A stretch of DNA of 64,000 nt from Piscicola geometra (Eukaryota > Annelida > Clitellata > Hirudinida > Piscicolidae): positions 9,567,126 through 9,631,125 of the forward strand of contig OX030958.1 in the NCBI GenBank assembly GCA_943735955.1, given 5' to 3'. Positions 1-11,055 of the stretch are shown one piece after another (the stretch's first letter is position 1; the number at the start of each line of letters is the position of its first letter). The notes below the pieces were generated by a model. The model made no database searches and had not been told where the DNA came from. It saw nothing but the letters and a program-made list of their open reading frames with translations. The translations under genes and the position numbers were made by a program.

Positions 1-1078
1 AGGCACCCAAGAACAACATGGTCATCGGGAGCATTCTCAAGATACGAAGAGAGACCACAAACGATAAGATTGGTTGTTCATGAGAGAGTCCGACGGCGTC
101 AATGCCTACTCATGTGAAAGCCTTCGTCGACGTGTCAGAGCCCTGAGATGCGGTGAAGAAGAAGAAGAAGAATACATAGAGTACCACTAAATGACCAAAA
201 ATCTAATTATAAGGTGAATTAGAAAAAAAGTTATATAAAAATATATGATTTTAGTGAGGAAAGCAGACCAAAAAAGTTATAGTCAGTGAGCATTGTTCAC
301 GCAAAATCGATTCAAATCAAATTAACCTTCAATAATTGTTTTAATACAATTTTTAAAAAAATCATTTTAAATTAGTTTTATTTAAAATATTTTCACTCCG
401 TTAATTACATTCCACTATACATAATTAATCATTTTATTTGTTCCTGTTAGTGTTTTACGAACGAATAGAAAAAAAACATTTTTTCAAACTCTAAAAGCAA
501 CAAACATTTTCGAAGCGTGTATCAGGATGATGTAAAAATATTTTTACTTGCAAATTTTAGCTTTCCGCATTTTTTTTCTCATTTACAAACATTAATCTGC
601 AAATTATAAAACTTTTCTTGCAGATATTCAAAACCACCAGTGTGGTTTCAATTTCTTCACTGTCTTCATCACTACTCTATCTTACACCTTACTTTTACAA
701 CGCTTTTCTGGGCCCCCGTTTCAACATAGTTTCTTTCCCATCAATTAAATCTCCACAACGACTGTTATCTTCAACCATATTGAAAAATAGTTTCTGTGAA
801 ATACTTCAATTTCAATCAGCACCCGATCGTCTCTTTGATAATTTTGAGGGTGATAATGATAAGACGGAATGGAAAAATAATAAAATAGTTCAACTGCCAG
901 ACAGTTCCTCAACACAATATTTGTACCACACCACAACGAAGCCACTATATCTCTTTAGAAAGTGAAAATACAACAGAACGTCTTTTCGTCAAACCACATT
1001 ACGTCTAACTTTATCGCAACACACCATTGCAAAGCCAATAACATTACAGTCCAGGACAATGGAGCATACGTATTAAAA
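1..1078. other. 5' flank of receptor gene, no confident gene
   Basis: Mostly AT-rich DNA. Positions about 69-189 on the plus strand hold a 40-codon open frame ending in a Glu run, Tyr and a TAA stop. It could be the last exon of a gene lying to the left, but I do not recognise it. A good splice acceptor (pyrimidine tract then CAG) ends at 623, so the receptor downstream may have a spliced 5' UTR. Open frames in 618-965 begin only at TTG and are not convincing. Confidence 0.35.
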
Positions 1079-4000
1079 ATGCGCATTTTTATATTTTTTC
1101 TGCTTTCGCTACAAAGCCCCGTTGAAACATATGAAAGCAATTCAACCCTCGCTATGAAAACTTCCATACAAAACCATTATGACAACTGCAAGCGAGAGTG
1201 GGTGGGGTGTGCCTACGACAACAAAAAAAAGCAAACAAGTCAAGAAAATAAAGAAAATAAAGAAAATAAAGAAAAAGAGCAGAGTCGAGTGGCGCATAAA
1301 AACTCCCTTTATTGTCACTTTTTAAAAAAAATACTTTCAACTGCTTCACGGCGGCAACCGTATTATCCCACACATTACACGTCTGCTCATTTCTCAAGAA
1401 AGAAATACTCTAGCAAGTACAGCAACCAAGTCAATGAGCCACTGAAAAATCCATACGTCTTCGACCATCCTTTCGCCTATCAATTCAAAAGCTTCTGCCA
1501 AGGCAAAAAGAAAAAACACTCAAAAATTGTCCACATACTCGTTAAAGCACTTAACGCAAATGTCACCTCGCCCACCCACATCTCTTTGAGGAATGACCAC
1601 GTGGTCAAAAAAATAATGAAGAGTGTAAAGAAAAACACTAAAATAATTAAAAAAGATAAAAATAAAACTATAAATGTAAAATTAGAAGATATTAAATCAC
1701 AGAAAAAAATATTTTTAGAAAAGGAAATAAAAATTGTAGCCATAAAACCCGGGAATTTTCGGCAAAATTGTATAACTTTTAAAAAAAGAAGAGCATTTGA
1801 AATAAATGGAAAAAAGTTATTTGGAATAAGTTTGGGTGATAAAAAGAGGACTGCAATAAAAATGGAAAAAATAATGGTCGTAGATGGTGTTGTAGTGAAT
1901 AAAAAAGATACTGAAAATAGTTTGTTTGCTGAAGGAGGTAAACGGACGAAACGACGAGTAATAAAGAAAACTCAAAAAGACATGAAAAATAAATTAAATA
2001 CTGAAAAGGATGTGGGAGGAAACAAGGTGCAAGAAGTGAGTGAAGCATGCGATGAAACTCACGAGAAGAATCGTTGCGTGCTCAAAAGCAACATAGACAC
2101 GAATGAAGACGGGTCTGAACTTAAATTGAAAGTTATTGCAGGAGTTGGTGACAATGAAGTTGAGGAAGTGTTGAATGATGGCGATAGTAAAGAAGAAGAA
2201 GAAGAAACTGGAGACGAAGATGAGGACAAAGATGAAGACAAAAAAGAAGACAAAGAAGAAAACAAAGACAGTCAGAAGTACATATCGACAGGGGCAGAAA
2301 AGTCGCGAGTGGTGGTCTTGACGGCATATTCTGTGGCGTTTGCACTGGGCTGTCTGGGTAACCTGCTCTTCCTCAAGGTGCTCTTGTCGATGTTCTCATC
2401 CAAAAAGAAAGCCTCGTGCGCCAGACAGTCCAGCGTCTTGGCTTGCAGTCGCTACCTGCTCAACCTCTCGATCTCAGACCTCTTGCTGGTGTCGACACTG
2501 CCTGTCGTCTGCTACGTCACCTACAATGCACACTGGCCACTCTTCTCCATCGGCTGCAAGTTCTTCTATGGCATCAGGGAGGTCAACAAACTGGTGAGTG
2601 TCTACACGCTAGTGGCGTTGTCTTTCGACCGCTACATCGCGAGCTTTCGAGAAGCAGCCCGTTTCCGAACGCCACGCATCGGAGGTGCAGTGTGCGTGTC
2701 GTTGTGGTTGGTGGCTGTGGTGCTGACGTTTCCCTACTGGTACTACGCAGACGTGGTCAAACAGCCGAAGACCGACTGGAACGAATTTTGTTCCGTTTCG
2801 GAACCTTCTCTCGTCTTCAAACGTCATTTCAGTCGTTACTTTCATAAATGTCTCAGTCCTGACCTCAGACACTCATACTCTCCTCTTTTCCATTCTTTTT
2901 TTCAAAATTCTTCTCACAAGCATCTTGATTATCTTTCTGAAAACTTCCATGAAAACCAGACACTCATCCAGAATTCAGTTTTCCCCTCGAACAAAACACA
3001 TCAAGTCGATCAAACCGCTTGTCTCATGTTTCGAAGTCTTCTCAGAAGTCTCCCACTCAACGCCAACAAAGGCACACCCCTTCGAAGAAAACCACCTCAG
3101 CAAGAAACACAGAGTCACTGCCGATGGATGCTCTCAGCGCACTCAATCCTCATCATCACCTCGATCCACTTCGCCATCGGTTTCTGCCTTCCGTTCGTCT
3201 TCATCGTCTTCATCTACCTGGCACTCGCCATCCGCCTCCGTCACATCCTCAAAGTGCCCACCTTCAAGCGCTCCCAAGTGACCAAGACGAGCGACTGTCG
3301 CGACAGTTGCCAAGCCGTCAACAACATCAAAAGTCTTCGCAAACGGCCTGGAATTGCGATGACACGCATAGCTCTGGTGGTCTCACTCGCGTTTCTCTTC
3401 ACGCAACTGCCCTACTACGTGATTGAGCTGATGAACGCGCAAAGATCTTCCAGCTACGCCAAACCTCCGCCTGCCTTCCAGGCGCTCGTGTACAACACCG
3501 TGCGTGAGCTGACGTGCCATCGAGTCTTCCTGAAACACCAGCTGCGTCTGAAACTGAACACCAATCGGCTGGTCGTGAAGTGCATCTTCGAAGCTCGTTT
3601 TAGAAGCATTGGTAGAAGGGGTGAAGAAAAGGGAGAAAGCGAAAGTGCTGGTGATGATAGTGTTGCTTGTGGTCTTAAGGAATATAATGAAGTTGCATTG
3701 AAGCATACCAAAAACAAGCGTAACAGGGATGCGTGCGTGAACTCACAAATTGGGAGCGGTGTTGGAGAAGACCGCTCAGAGTCATCATGCATTCCAAACA
3801 ATTCGTCTGCAGATTTAATAACTATTAATTCTTCATACAAGAAGCACTCAAACACACACAACCACACAGACACACACAACCAAACATACACACACGACCA
3901 AACATACACACAGGACCAAAAATATGCACACGACCACACATATACTCACGTTCCCGCAGACACGCTCAAACTCAAAGCTCCACGTAATGGTGAAAACACT

Positions 4001-4360
4001 GTCATTGTCGAGAATCTGAGGCGTTCAATTGCTGAAAGTAATCAGCAGACAAACAACGGAACATCTGACGTATTAGACTATTCATCAGTTATGTCACACA
4101 CCTTAGTTAGTAACATCTCCAGTGTGCAGACCAAAATTAAAAAGAAAAAAGAAATAATAATTAATAAAGACAAAAGCCAAAGAAGTAAGAATGAACGTGA
4201 GATGGAGAGGGAGTGTGAGAGAGACCCGCTGGGAGGGGTGTTGTCCAGAGGCGAATTGAGACTCTACGTGATGTTCACCGCTATCGCCAAGCTGCTGGTC
4301 TACTTCTCATGCTCCTGCAACCCCATCATCTACGGGGCCATGAACAAAAACTACCGTTAG
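1079..4360 (+). CDS. Rhodopsin-class (peptide-type) GPCR with giant extracellular regions
   Basis: A single uninterrupted frame encodes about 1093 residues. The first ATG (1079) opens a hydrophobic signal peptide (MRIFIFFLLSLQ), which is why I start here. An N-terminal region of about 400 residues, Lys/Asn-rich then Glu/Asp-rich, follows. TM1 is near residues 411-439, TM2 460-482 (LNLSISDLLL), TM3 ends in DRY at about 517, TM4 535-557, TM5 688-721, TM6 763-786, and TM7 ends in NPIIY near 1081. Extracellular loop 2 (about 130 residues) and loop 3 (about 275 residues) are greatly extended and carry several N-x-S/T sites. The FRTPR motif after DRY resembles somatostatin/opioid/allatostatin-C receptors; the ligand is unknown. 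The frame stops two residues after the helix-8 start (NKNYR); the stop lies inside a GTTAGA that could be a splice donor, so a C-terminal tail exon may be missing. Confidence 0.8.
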   Translation: MRIFIFFLLSLQSPVETYESNSTLAMKTSIQNHYDNCKREWVGCAYDNKKKQTSQENKENKENKEKEQSRVAHKNSLYCHFLKKILSTASRRQPYYPTHYTSAHFSRKKYSSKYSNQVNEPLKNPYVFDHPFAYQFKSFCQGKKKKHSKIVHILVKALNANVTSPTHISLRNDHVVKKIMKSVKKNTKIIKKDKNKTINVKLEDIKSQKKIFLEKEIKIVAIKPGNFRQNCITFKKRRAFEINGKKLFGISLGDKKRTAIKMEKIMVVDGVVVNKKDTENSLFAEGGKRTKRRVIKKTQKDMKNKLNTEKDVGGNKVQEVSEACDETHEKNRCVLKSNIDTNEDGSELKLKVIAGVGDNEVEEVLNDGDSKEEEEETGDEDEDKDEDKKEDKEENKDSQKYISTGAEKSRVVVLTAYSVAFALGCLGNLLFLKVLLSMFSSKKKASCARQSSVLACSRYLLNLSISDLLLVSTLPVVCYVTYNAHWPLFSIGCKFFYGIREVNKLVSVYTLVALSFDRYIASFREAARFRTPRIGGAVCVSLWLVAVVLTFPYWYYADVVKQPKTDWNEFCSVSEPSLVFKRHFSRYFHKCLSPDLRHSYSPLFHSFFQNSSHKHLDYLSENFHENQTLIQNSVFPSNKTHQVDQTACLMFRSLLRSLPLNANKGTPLRRKPPQQETQSHCRWMLSAHSILIITSIHFAIGFCLPFVFIVFIYLALAIRLRHILKVPTFKRSQVTKTSDCRDSCQAVNNIKSLRKRPGIAMTRIALVVSLAFLFTQLPYYVIELMNAQRSSSYAKPPPAFQALVYNTVRELTCHRVFLKHQLRLKLNTNRLVVKCIFEARFRSIGRRGEEKGESESAGDDSVACGLKEYNEVALKHTKNKRNRDACVNSQIGSGVGEDRSESSCIPNNSSADLITINSSYKKHSNTHNHTDTHNQTYTHDQTYTQDQKYAHDHTYTHVPADTLKLKAPRNGENTVIVENLRRSIAESNQQTNNGTSDVLDYSSVMSHTLVSNISSVQTKIKKKKEIIINKDKSQRSKNEREMERECERDPLGGVLSRGELRLYVMFTAIAKLLVYFSCSCNPIIYGAMNKNYR

Positions 4361-5544
4361 ATATTGTTGTTGCTGTAGCTGTTATTGTTGTTGTGGGAAT
4401 GTAATTGAGGTTTCTGTTGTGTAATAGTTGTTGTGGTAATAACATTGTTGTTCTTGGTGTGTTATCGTTGTTCTTGGCAATTTAATGGTTGTATTTGATA
4501 ATAATTTAGTTATTTTTGTTGTTATTTCTATGGCAGATTTTGTCTTTTTGTTTTTTACATCTCTATGGCTTCAATTTATTGTTTATTGCGTGTGCCTTCC
4601 CATAAAATAATAGTTTGACAACGAATATTTTCTGATTTTTTCATAGAATGCTCTATGATTTTTTTGTTACTTTCATGGTAGAGTCATGATTGTGATTTTG
4701 ATACTACCAAAACACTTGCGTTTTTGATAAAGAAGTAAACGATGTGGAAGATGCGACAGGAGTGGGTTGGAAGAGTGAGTGAAGATATTAGATTTAATGA
4801 GACAGGTAGAATGGGCGAGCATTATTTTACATTAAAACCTACATTTTTAACTGATCTGAGACATTAGATTTGATTTATTCAAATAGGAAAATCCTCCTTC
4901 AAGCAAGAACACCATGCAACCCTCCTAGTCTATGCTTTCTATAAAAAATACAAGATATTAAAAAAAGTAAATTAGTCTTTAAAAATGTAGAAAGCATCGT
5001 CCAATTTAATAGTCATAAAAGATTTTAAAGATGATTGCACTAGCATAACTTTTGAGAATCAAATTAGACATAAACGCTTGAGAATGGTGTAGCACTACAT
5101 AACGTGCTAGTACGTGCTAGAAGGCATTTCCCATTCATTACGCCTGAACATCATTCCTTCGGAGCACTCGAGTGACTGATGTGTGCAAAAACTTTTGTCA
5201 TTTAATTGCGTGCTTTTAAAATATTTCTAAAAATAAAATATATTTTCAAAATCTAGGCCTTGGGCACAAATCACAAGTAACATACATATTAATTGAACGT
5301 ACACGTTTGAGTGGGGAAAGAGAAAATGATGATGATGATGAAGTTTGATTCAGCTACGTCAATAAACCATTTAATGTCTTCTTTTGACGCCATATCTCTG
5401 AAAAGAGTGTTGAATTTCCAACATGACGTCATGGAAAGACTGAAAAAAGAATTAAATATTTTTATAAAATATAAAATTAAAATAAATTATTCGTGAATTT
5501 ATTGTTTCCAATTGAATTAAGCGTGCTGTTGAACCACACACACA
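4361..5544. other. Intergenic, TTG-rich then AT-rich
   Basis: The first 170 bases are rich in TTG/GTT triplets and the rest is AT-rich. A short ATG run at 5326 opens about 55 codons with no recognisable features. I see no supported gene. Confidence 0.5.
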
Positions 5545-6231
5545 GGATGCATGTACCGGATGGTCTTCCAGAAAGGCCATGCTGGTGCCCATGTCACCTC
5601 AATTTGAAGAACTTTGAAGTGCTAAGTGATGGTGGCTACGAATAACAACTCAATACAACCCGACATTTTGTTTCAATCTTCAAAGTAGATCTTAAAACTC
5701 AATCGTTCAATCTAATTCAGTTTATTGAACGGTAAAGAATAATTTTGTCGTAATGATTCATCTTTCAATTTGAAACTGTCAAGACGAACCTAGGTTTTTC
5801 AAATTAATAATCATAACGTAATTACGACAAGGTTTTATGAGAAAATGTTTGCTAATTATTTTTATTGATAAAATGAAAAAATGTTTGATTTAAACTTAAT
5901 TGGTTCATTTCAAAGTTTGATCCTCATTGCTACACCCAGAAGACGTTTTATTTCAAATAAACTCAAAATCCATTCACCCATGCATGCATGCATCTATTAA
6001 GTCTCTTTTTAGTTGCAAAAATACAGTCCTTTGACACCATCAAAGGCTGGAGCCCGATTATTGAAAGAGTCGCTTTGGGTTTCTCCGTCCCATTCAACTT
6101 CAAAGCCCTCGTTCGCTCTTCCCTGCAGGGCATGTTTAAGAAAAGATGCAAAATTGGGTGAATTATTGCAAGTTTTTCGGCTAGAAAAAAACTTTTAAAA
6201 CTTATTTTTCAATACAATTTTTTAAACACGG

Positions 6232-6281
6232 ATTTATTAATAATAATAATATTAATATTAATAATAATAATAATATTATTA

Positions 6282-6312
<31 letters not shown>
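6232..6312. repeat. AT-only (TAA/TTA)n microsatellite
   Basis: Alternating TAA, ATAT and TTA units fill this stretch, which lies in an intron of the decayed paralog. Confidence 0.8.
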
Positions 6313-6557
6313 CTGGAAGGATAAAAAGGGATTTATGGATCTGAGGGAGGGGTTGTTGCTTTGTGGATTGAGTAACCCATCTTCACCTTGAGAAAAACTT
6401 TGATCAAAGGAGGGTCGACCAGAACGCTTGTTGTATTTGGTCTCCAAAAATCTTCCTGTGATTGATAATCTTTTGTCAACTCTGTCACAAAAGCGTTGTT
6501 GCTAATCTCCGAGACGTTCTGTGGAAGAGTTGTATTATTAATTGTATATTCTATATT

Positions 6558-6594
6558 CATCACAGCCTGGCAGACGCAAGCCATGTTACAATGC
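6558..6594 (-). repeat. Short fragment of the SINE 3' end
   Basis: The stretch reading CAGCCTGGCAGACGCAAGCC, followed by ATGTTACAATG, matches the tail of the SINE copies at 11056 and 47454 in reverse orientation. The tRNA-like head is absent, so it is a truncated copy. Confidence 0.6.
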
Positions 6595-7124
6595 TTTTAT
6601 GAGCCAGGTGTTCAGAGCTAACGTTAGTTGCTATTAAGAACATTCGTCGCGTGGATTTTTTTTAATGAGATTTACTCTTAAAAAGTAATGCACTTCGTAA
6701 TTGGAATGTCTTTGATTACAAAACGTGAGACCATCAGCAAGTGCAGTTTTTAGCTCTTATACAAACTTTCACGCTTCGCTGTCTAAAAAATAAATGTATT
6801 CAAAAATTGTTTTTCAAAGACCTGAGATCCACCATCTTCAATTTTTTTTACAAATATTGTAAAATAGTGTAAAACCAAAACTCTTTCTACTTTTTTTTTA
6901 CAAAATTGTTTTGGGCATAAAAAATCATGTGCGCGCTATCAAGTTTTTGAAACTCAAACTGCTAACCCGGTCATAGAGGCCAATGAGTCCATCCACTAGC
7001 TGGAAGGTCAGGCCTTGGCTGGCATTCGTGGTGTTGTTGTAGTTGTCCACCAAGGTGACATTCACTTTGTCGCTCAAGTCGCCAACCTCCGCATCCCAAA
7101 TGATTTGTGTGTCTTTGCAAAATG

Positions 7125-8451
7125 CTCTGTTTTGGTAAAACTAATTTAATCGTTTTATGCAATTATTTTATTTAGTTTTTAATTGGAAAATATTTTTTTT
7201 CTAAATTTTCTTAATTTAAGTTGTTTTTTTTACAAATAATAGCACTTAAATCGTTCTTTTAGACAAAATTCTAAACGATCAGTTCATTAAAGAAGAAGTT
7301 TGGTGCTTTAAATCATTGTTAAGAATAATTGGGAGATCCGTTTGCGACACGACAGTTTTGCTCGTCTAGGATTCGCAACACGACGCCTTGCGATGTGAGT
7401 AATTAGCTATGCACACTGCAGAAGACAAAAAAGATTGAGGGCAGAAAATAGGATTGTGAAAATTCTGGCAAAATAAATTCCGTTCGTGATGGTTCATGCC
7501 CTGTCAGGTAGCCATTTTAGTATCGAAAATAGTATGATTAGGGTGTACTGCTGGTCCCAAGACATGGCTCAATATCAAATAAAAGATGAAGTTAGCAATA
7601 AAAGAATTCTATGAAAAAGGACCGCAGTAAGAAAAAGAACGTCGTATTTGATTGTCAAAAGCTAAACAACAAAGTTTTTTTAGACTTTAAATTTTTTATT
7701 TTATGTAAACCAGTTTTTTCTACTTTAATTCATAAATCTACTTCATTGAAAAGCCAGATAATTTTATTGAAATATTTTTAAAGGTTCAATTGTTAAAAAA
7801 CAAAACGATATTAAATTTTGAACAACTTTTAAGTGCCCATTCATCATCCCATCAGCCAACTCAATGAAAGTCAAAAGCAAGCTCCAGATTAGCATGCGCT
7901 GAAAAAGAATGTCGAATAAAAAAGATAATAAAAGTCGTCATAATTTTAAAAAAGACAATTTTTTAAATAAAACAAATAGTTAACAATATTTTTGCTATTT
8001 TATATAGATTTGTAAAGTGTTAAAGCACGTTTTCAATTGTTCAGGATTTAAACTAAACACTTTCGAAATTTATATGCCTTTTTCATGCCTTATGTACTTA
8101 TAAAGTTAAATTTATATTTTCATTGAACTAGAATCTGGATTTGAGAAAGTGAAACACATGCAATAAATTTTTTGTAAAATATAATCAATCAACCTTAAAC
8201 TTTAAGTTAAAGTCAAGTTTCTTTGGAAATATATCTGGAAACTACAAAAATTAAAATTTAATGGAACAGAATAATTTCTAAAATTTATTAACGTAGTATA
8301 ACATCATAAATGAATCAAGTTCTTGAATTTGAAGAAAGAGCGCTATAGAAATCTATTTGATTGATTGATTGATTGAAGTTCGTCAATCAATCAATTCATC
8401 CCCAAACAGACAAATCCGCCTATTCAGTTACCCGCTAGTCCAAGTGCACAT
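7125..8451. other. Intergenic, AT-rich
   Basis: No supported gene. Positions 8336-8375 carry GAGCGCTATAGAAATC followed by (ATTG)n, a motif seen again at 47161 and, inverted, at 16637; it looks like the tail of an old short interspersed element. Confidence 0.5.
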
Positions 8452-10580
8452 TCATTTTGTAATCATTGTATAGCACAGCTTGACTTCCAGGCCTCTGATT
8501 GCTCCGAAAGAGTTAAGCACTATTTGGAAGTGGTTGATTCGCGTGGTAGGAGTTGCCTCAACGGAGATTACGCCATCTGACGCTGCCTGTGATGTGTTCA
8601 AGGAAGAGATGCATGTGTGCCGCTTAACCATTGTAAAACCCATTTTAATTGTATTCTGCCATCAACGACTATAAAAAGTCATTTATTACTCACTCTTTAT
8701 GACTCCACAACAACATATCTACCCCTGACAAAGCCACAGACATCACTTACCTGAAACTTGAACACGTCAGTACCACTCAAGACTTTTACTTCAGGGACAC
8801 CTTGCACTTTGAAGGCTAATTGCTTGACGGTGGGTAGTCCATAGTTGGAGATCGGCTGTGGGAAAAGACATATTAATGGTACTGATTTTAGTGGTCGTGT
8901 TAAAGCTGGTGGTAGAGAAAAGACAGAATCGTATGGCGTAAAATAATATGACTTAAGGCTTTATTGATTGAATATTTTCTCTAACCTTGAATAAAACTTT
9001 GATCAGAAAAGGGTATTTCAGAAGGCTTGTTTCGCTTGGTTTCCAGAATACTCTCTGGATTTAATATTTATTTGTTACTCCCTCATTAAACCAAATTTTG
9101 CTGTTTTCAAAACGTACAATTCAAGAATTAATATAATTCTTTATCATTAAATTCAGTATCAACTTTAGCAGAAAATTTTCGTTAAACACGTACCCGGTCA
9201 AAGATGCCAATGAGTCCATCCACTGGCTGGAAGGTCAGGTCTTGGCTGGCAGCCGTGATGGGGTTGTAGTTGTCAACCAAGGTGACGGACACTTTGTCTT
9301 TCAAGCCGGGATCGTCACCCGTCACAGTCTTTTCAGAGTCTCCGCATCTCGATGGGGCTTGGAAGGCTATGAAATTGTTTGAATAGTTTTTCTTTCATGT
9401 AATTTTCAAAATATTTTAATTTTTATGGACTTTGATGACATAAAACATTAAATACAAAAGTTTTTGGTTTTGGATTTAATTGATTTGTTGGGTGGATATG
9501 TGTTTTTGGTTTGATTTGGTTGATTTGACCAAATTTTGATAATGGGGATTGTGGGAATGAATACAGCTTCGAGTGGCTTTATCCCTCACCCTCAATATGT
9601 GGACCTGTGCAAAAAGTTTTTTCAAATGAGTAATTTTTAAAGTTATTATAAAGCGCTGTGAAATTTATTTTAGTATATAATAAAATAGTATAAATAGGGT
9701 TTTGAATTGTTTGATGACGATTTAACAATTTTTTATAATTTTAAAATATTAAATATGAAAATTGGTTTGTTGGGTGGATTGGTCTGGTGTGGTTGGATAG
9801 CAGTGATTGTGAGAATTTGATGTAGAATTATCGCTAACCACCATGATGTCCATCTGTGGGGGAAAAATTGATTGAATGAAAATTTATTAATAAGGTTTGG
9901 ATATATTTTAATGATGATTTAACAACTTAAAAGTTTTTTTTAAATCTGTTCTAAAGCTTCGCTATGATGCGACGCATCATTGATGCGTAGTACTTACAAG
10001 CTTGTGGAGATGGTGTTTGAGTACCTGCACCTTCATAAGAGAGAATCATGATGATGAGAATGAAATCTTTTCTTTTTTGTTTCTAAATATATGTTTGTCT
10101 TTTTTGTTTCTTAATATAATATAATAAATATATCATTAATATATCCTAATAAGTTTTTCTTCTAAATCTTGTTTTACAGTAATCAATTAATTTATAAAAA
10201 ATTTGATTTTTCTAAACTCTAAAGATTTATTTTTAATAAAAGTTAATTCTTGATGCATGCCTTACCAGATGCCTCAGTATCATCATCTGTAGTAACCTGA
10301 CAGCTTGCCGCTACATGGATGAAGGAAAAGTTTGATTAATTTAATAGTATTTTTTTCTTTTTATGAATATTTTAAAACGGAAAGTTTTTAAAACACTAAC
10401 TAAAACCAGATTATGAAAATAGTTGTTTAATCTAGTTAATATGTTCACTTGATAAAAATATTAAATTACATTTTGTGAAAAACTAATTTTAAAAACGTGT
10501 TAGATTATAATAATTAAAATAATAATTAACTCACACGTCAGAGCCAGCACCATCAGCAAGGATACAATTTGAAGCTTCAT
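8452..10580 (-). CDS. Secreted beta-rich protein, paralog 1 (unrecognised family)
   Basis: Nine exons: 10580-10535, 10310-10266, 10024-9998, 9853-9839, 9604-9590, 9357-9194, 9054-8986, 8855-8751 and 8586-8452. All have GT-AG borders and the phases close exactly, giving 206 residues. Exon 1 is a signal peptide (MKLQIVSLLMVLALT). Four tiny exons, two of only 15 bases, encode a low-complexity Thr/Asp/Pro/Gly/His linker. The body alternates hydrophobic strands (VSVTLVDNYN, VDGLIGIFDR, RVFWKPS, IRGLEVKLCY), suggesting a beta sandwich. One Cys just before the body and one in the KLCY end are kept in the plus-strand paralog and may pair. I do not recognise the family; a secreted binding protein is possible. 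Leader and promoter are shared with the next two genes. Confidence 0.8.
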
Positions 10581-10623
10581 GTCTGATCGCTACCAAGTCG
10601 ACTACCCCCCTCTAACTTCAACT

Positions 10624-10632
10624 CTTTTTATA
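10624..10632 (-). promoter_or_regulatory. TATA box of secreted paralog 1
   Basis: TATAAAAAG lies about 50 bases before the ATG on the minus strand and is followed by AGTTGAAGTTAGAGG, which is repeated at the other leader genes. Confidence 0.7.
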
Positions 10633-10711
10633 TGCCGACAGATATAGCAATTTAATAAATAATAAAAATATCCACATGCCTTATATTGATTTTGCATACA
10701 ACTATTGATAT

Positions 10712-11055
10712 TTTAAATCAACCATTCAATTATCGTTATAAGAATGTATTGTCTTTATTAAAAGAATTCGACCTGTAAATGATATTGTAATGCCAACATG
10801 CCATTGAACCATGGACTGATCAGGTAAAAGCATTTTCTCTTCAACAAATTAGCATGAAGTTTTTGTCTCTGGTTTATACTTATTTGGGTCAATTGGTTCT
10901 AATTTCATCTCAGTTAATTTTATTATTTTAAATATCTTTCAGTATTTTTTTAAAATTATTATATTATATTGATTAATCAACCATTCAATATCGTTATAAG
11001 AATGAATATGTCTGGAGGAAAAAGATTTGGTCTATAAATTCAAGGATGCTGTAAT
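10712..11055. repeat. Imperfect direct repeat upstream of paralog 1
   Basis: About 80 bases at 10712-10794 recur at about 10975-11055, sharing AACCATTCAAT and ATCGTTATAAGAATG. The SINE sits exactly at the end of the second copy. This could be duplicated upstream regulatory DNA. Confidence 0.55.

Larger units (their letters stand above)
5545..7124 (-). pseudogene. Decayed fourth copy of the beta-rich secreted family
   Basis: Two exons are clear. 7124-6967 encodes the DLSDKVNVTLVDNYN...VDGLIGLYDR block in the same entry phase as its paralogs and ends with a GTTAGC donor. 6455-6387 encodes a DFWRPN...IKVFLK block of exactly 69 bases, as in both paralogs. Weaker matches follow near 6172-6040 and 5640-5560 (LQIEVT), where the end does not reach the KLCY terminus of the family. 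No leader exon like those of the other copies was found upstream. A hydrophobic Met-led stretch (MLIWSLLLTFIEL, near 7893) is the only candidate. Partial gene or pseudogene; I favour pseudogene. Confidence 0.5.

Noticed and set aside
618..965. 115-residue frame before the receptor
   Set aside because: It starts only at TTG, has no family features, and overlaps the likely 5' UTR acceptor.
5311..5496. 61-residue frame rich in Met and Lys
   Set aside because: GTG start, low complexity, no homology recognised.
8480..8674. Plus-strand 64-residue frame
   Set aside because: Antisense shadow of the last exon of the secreted paralog.
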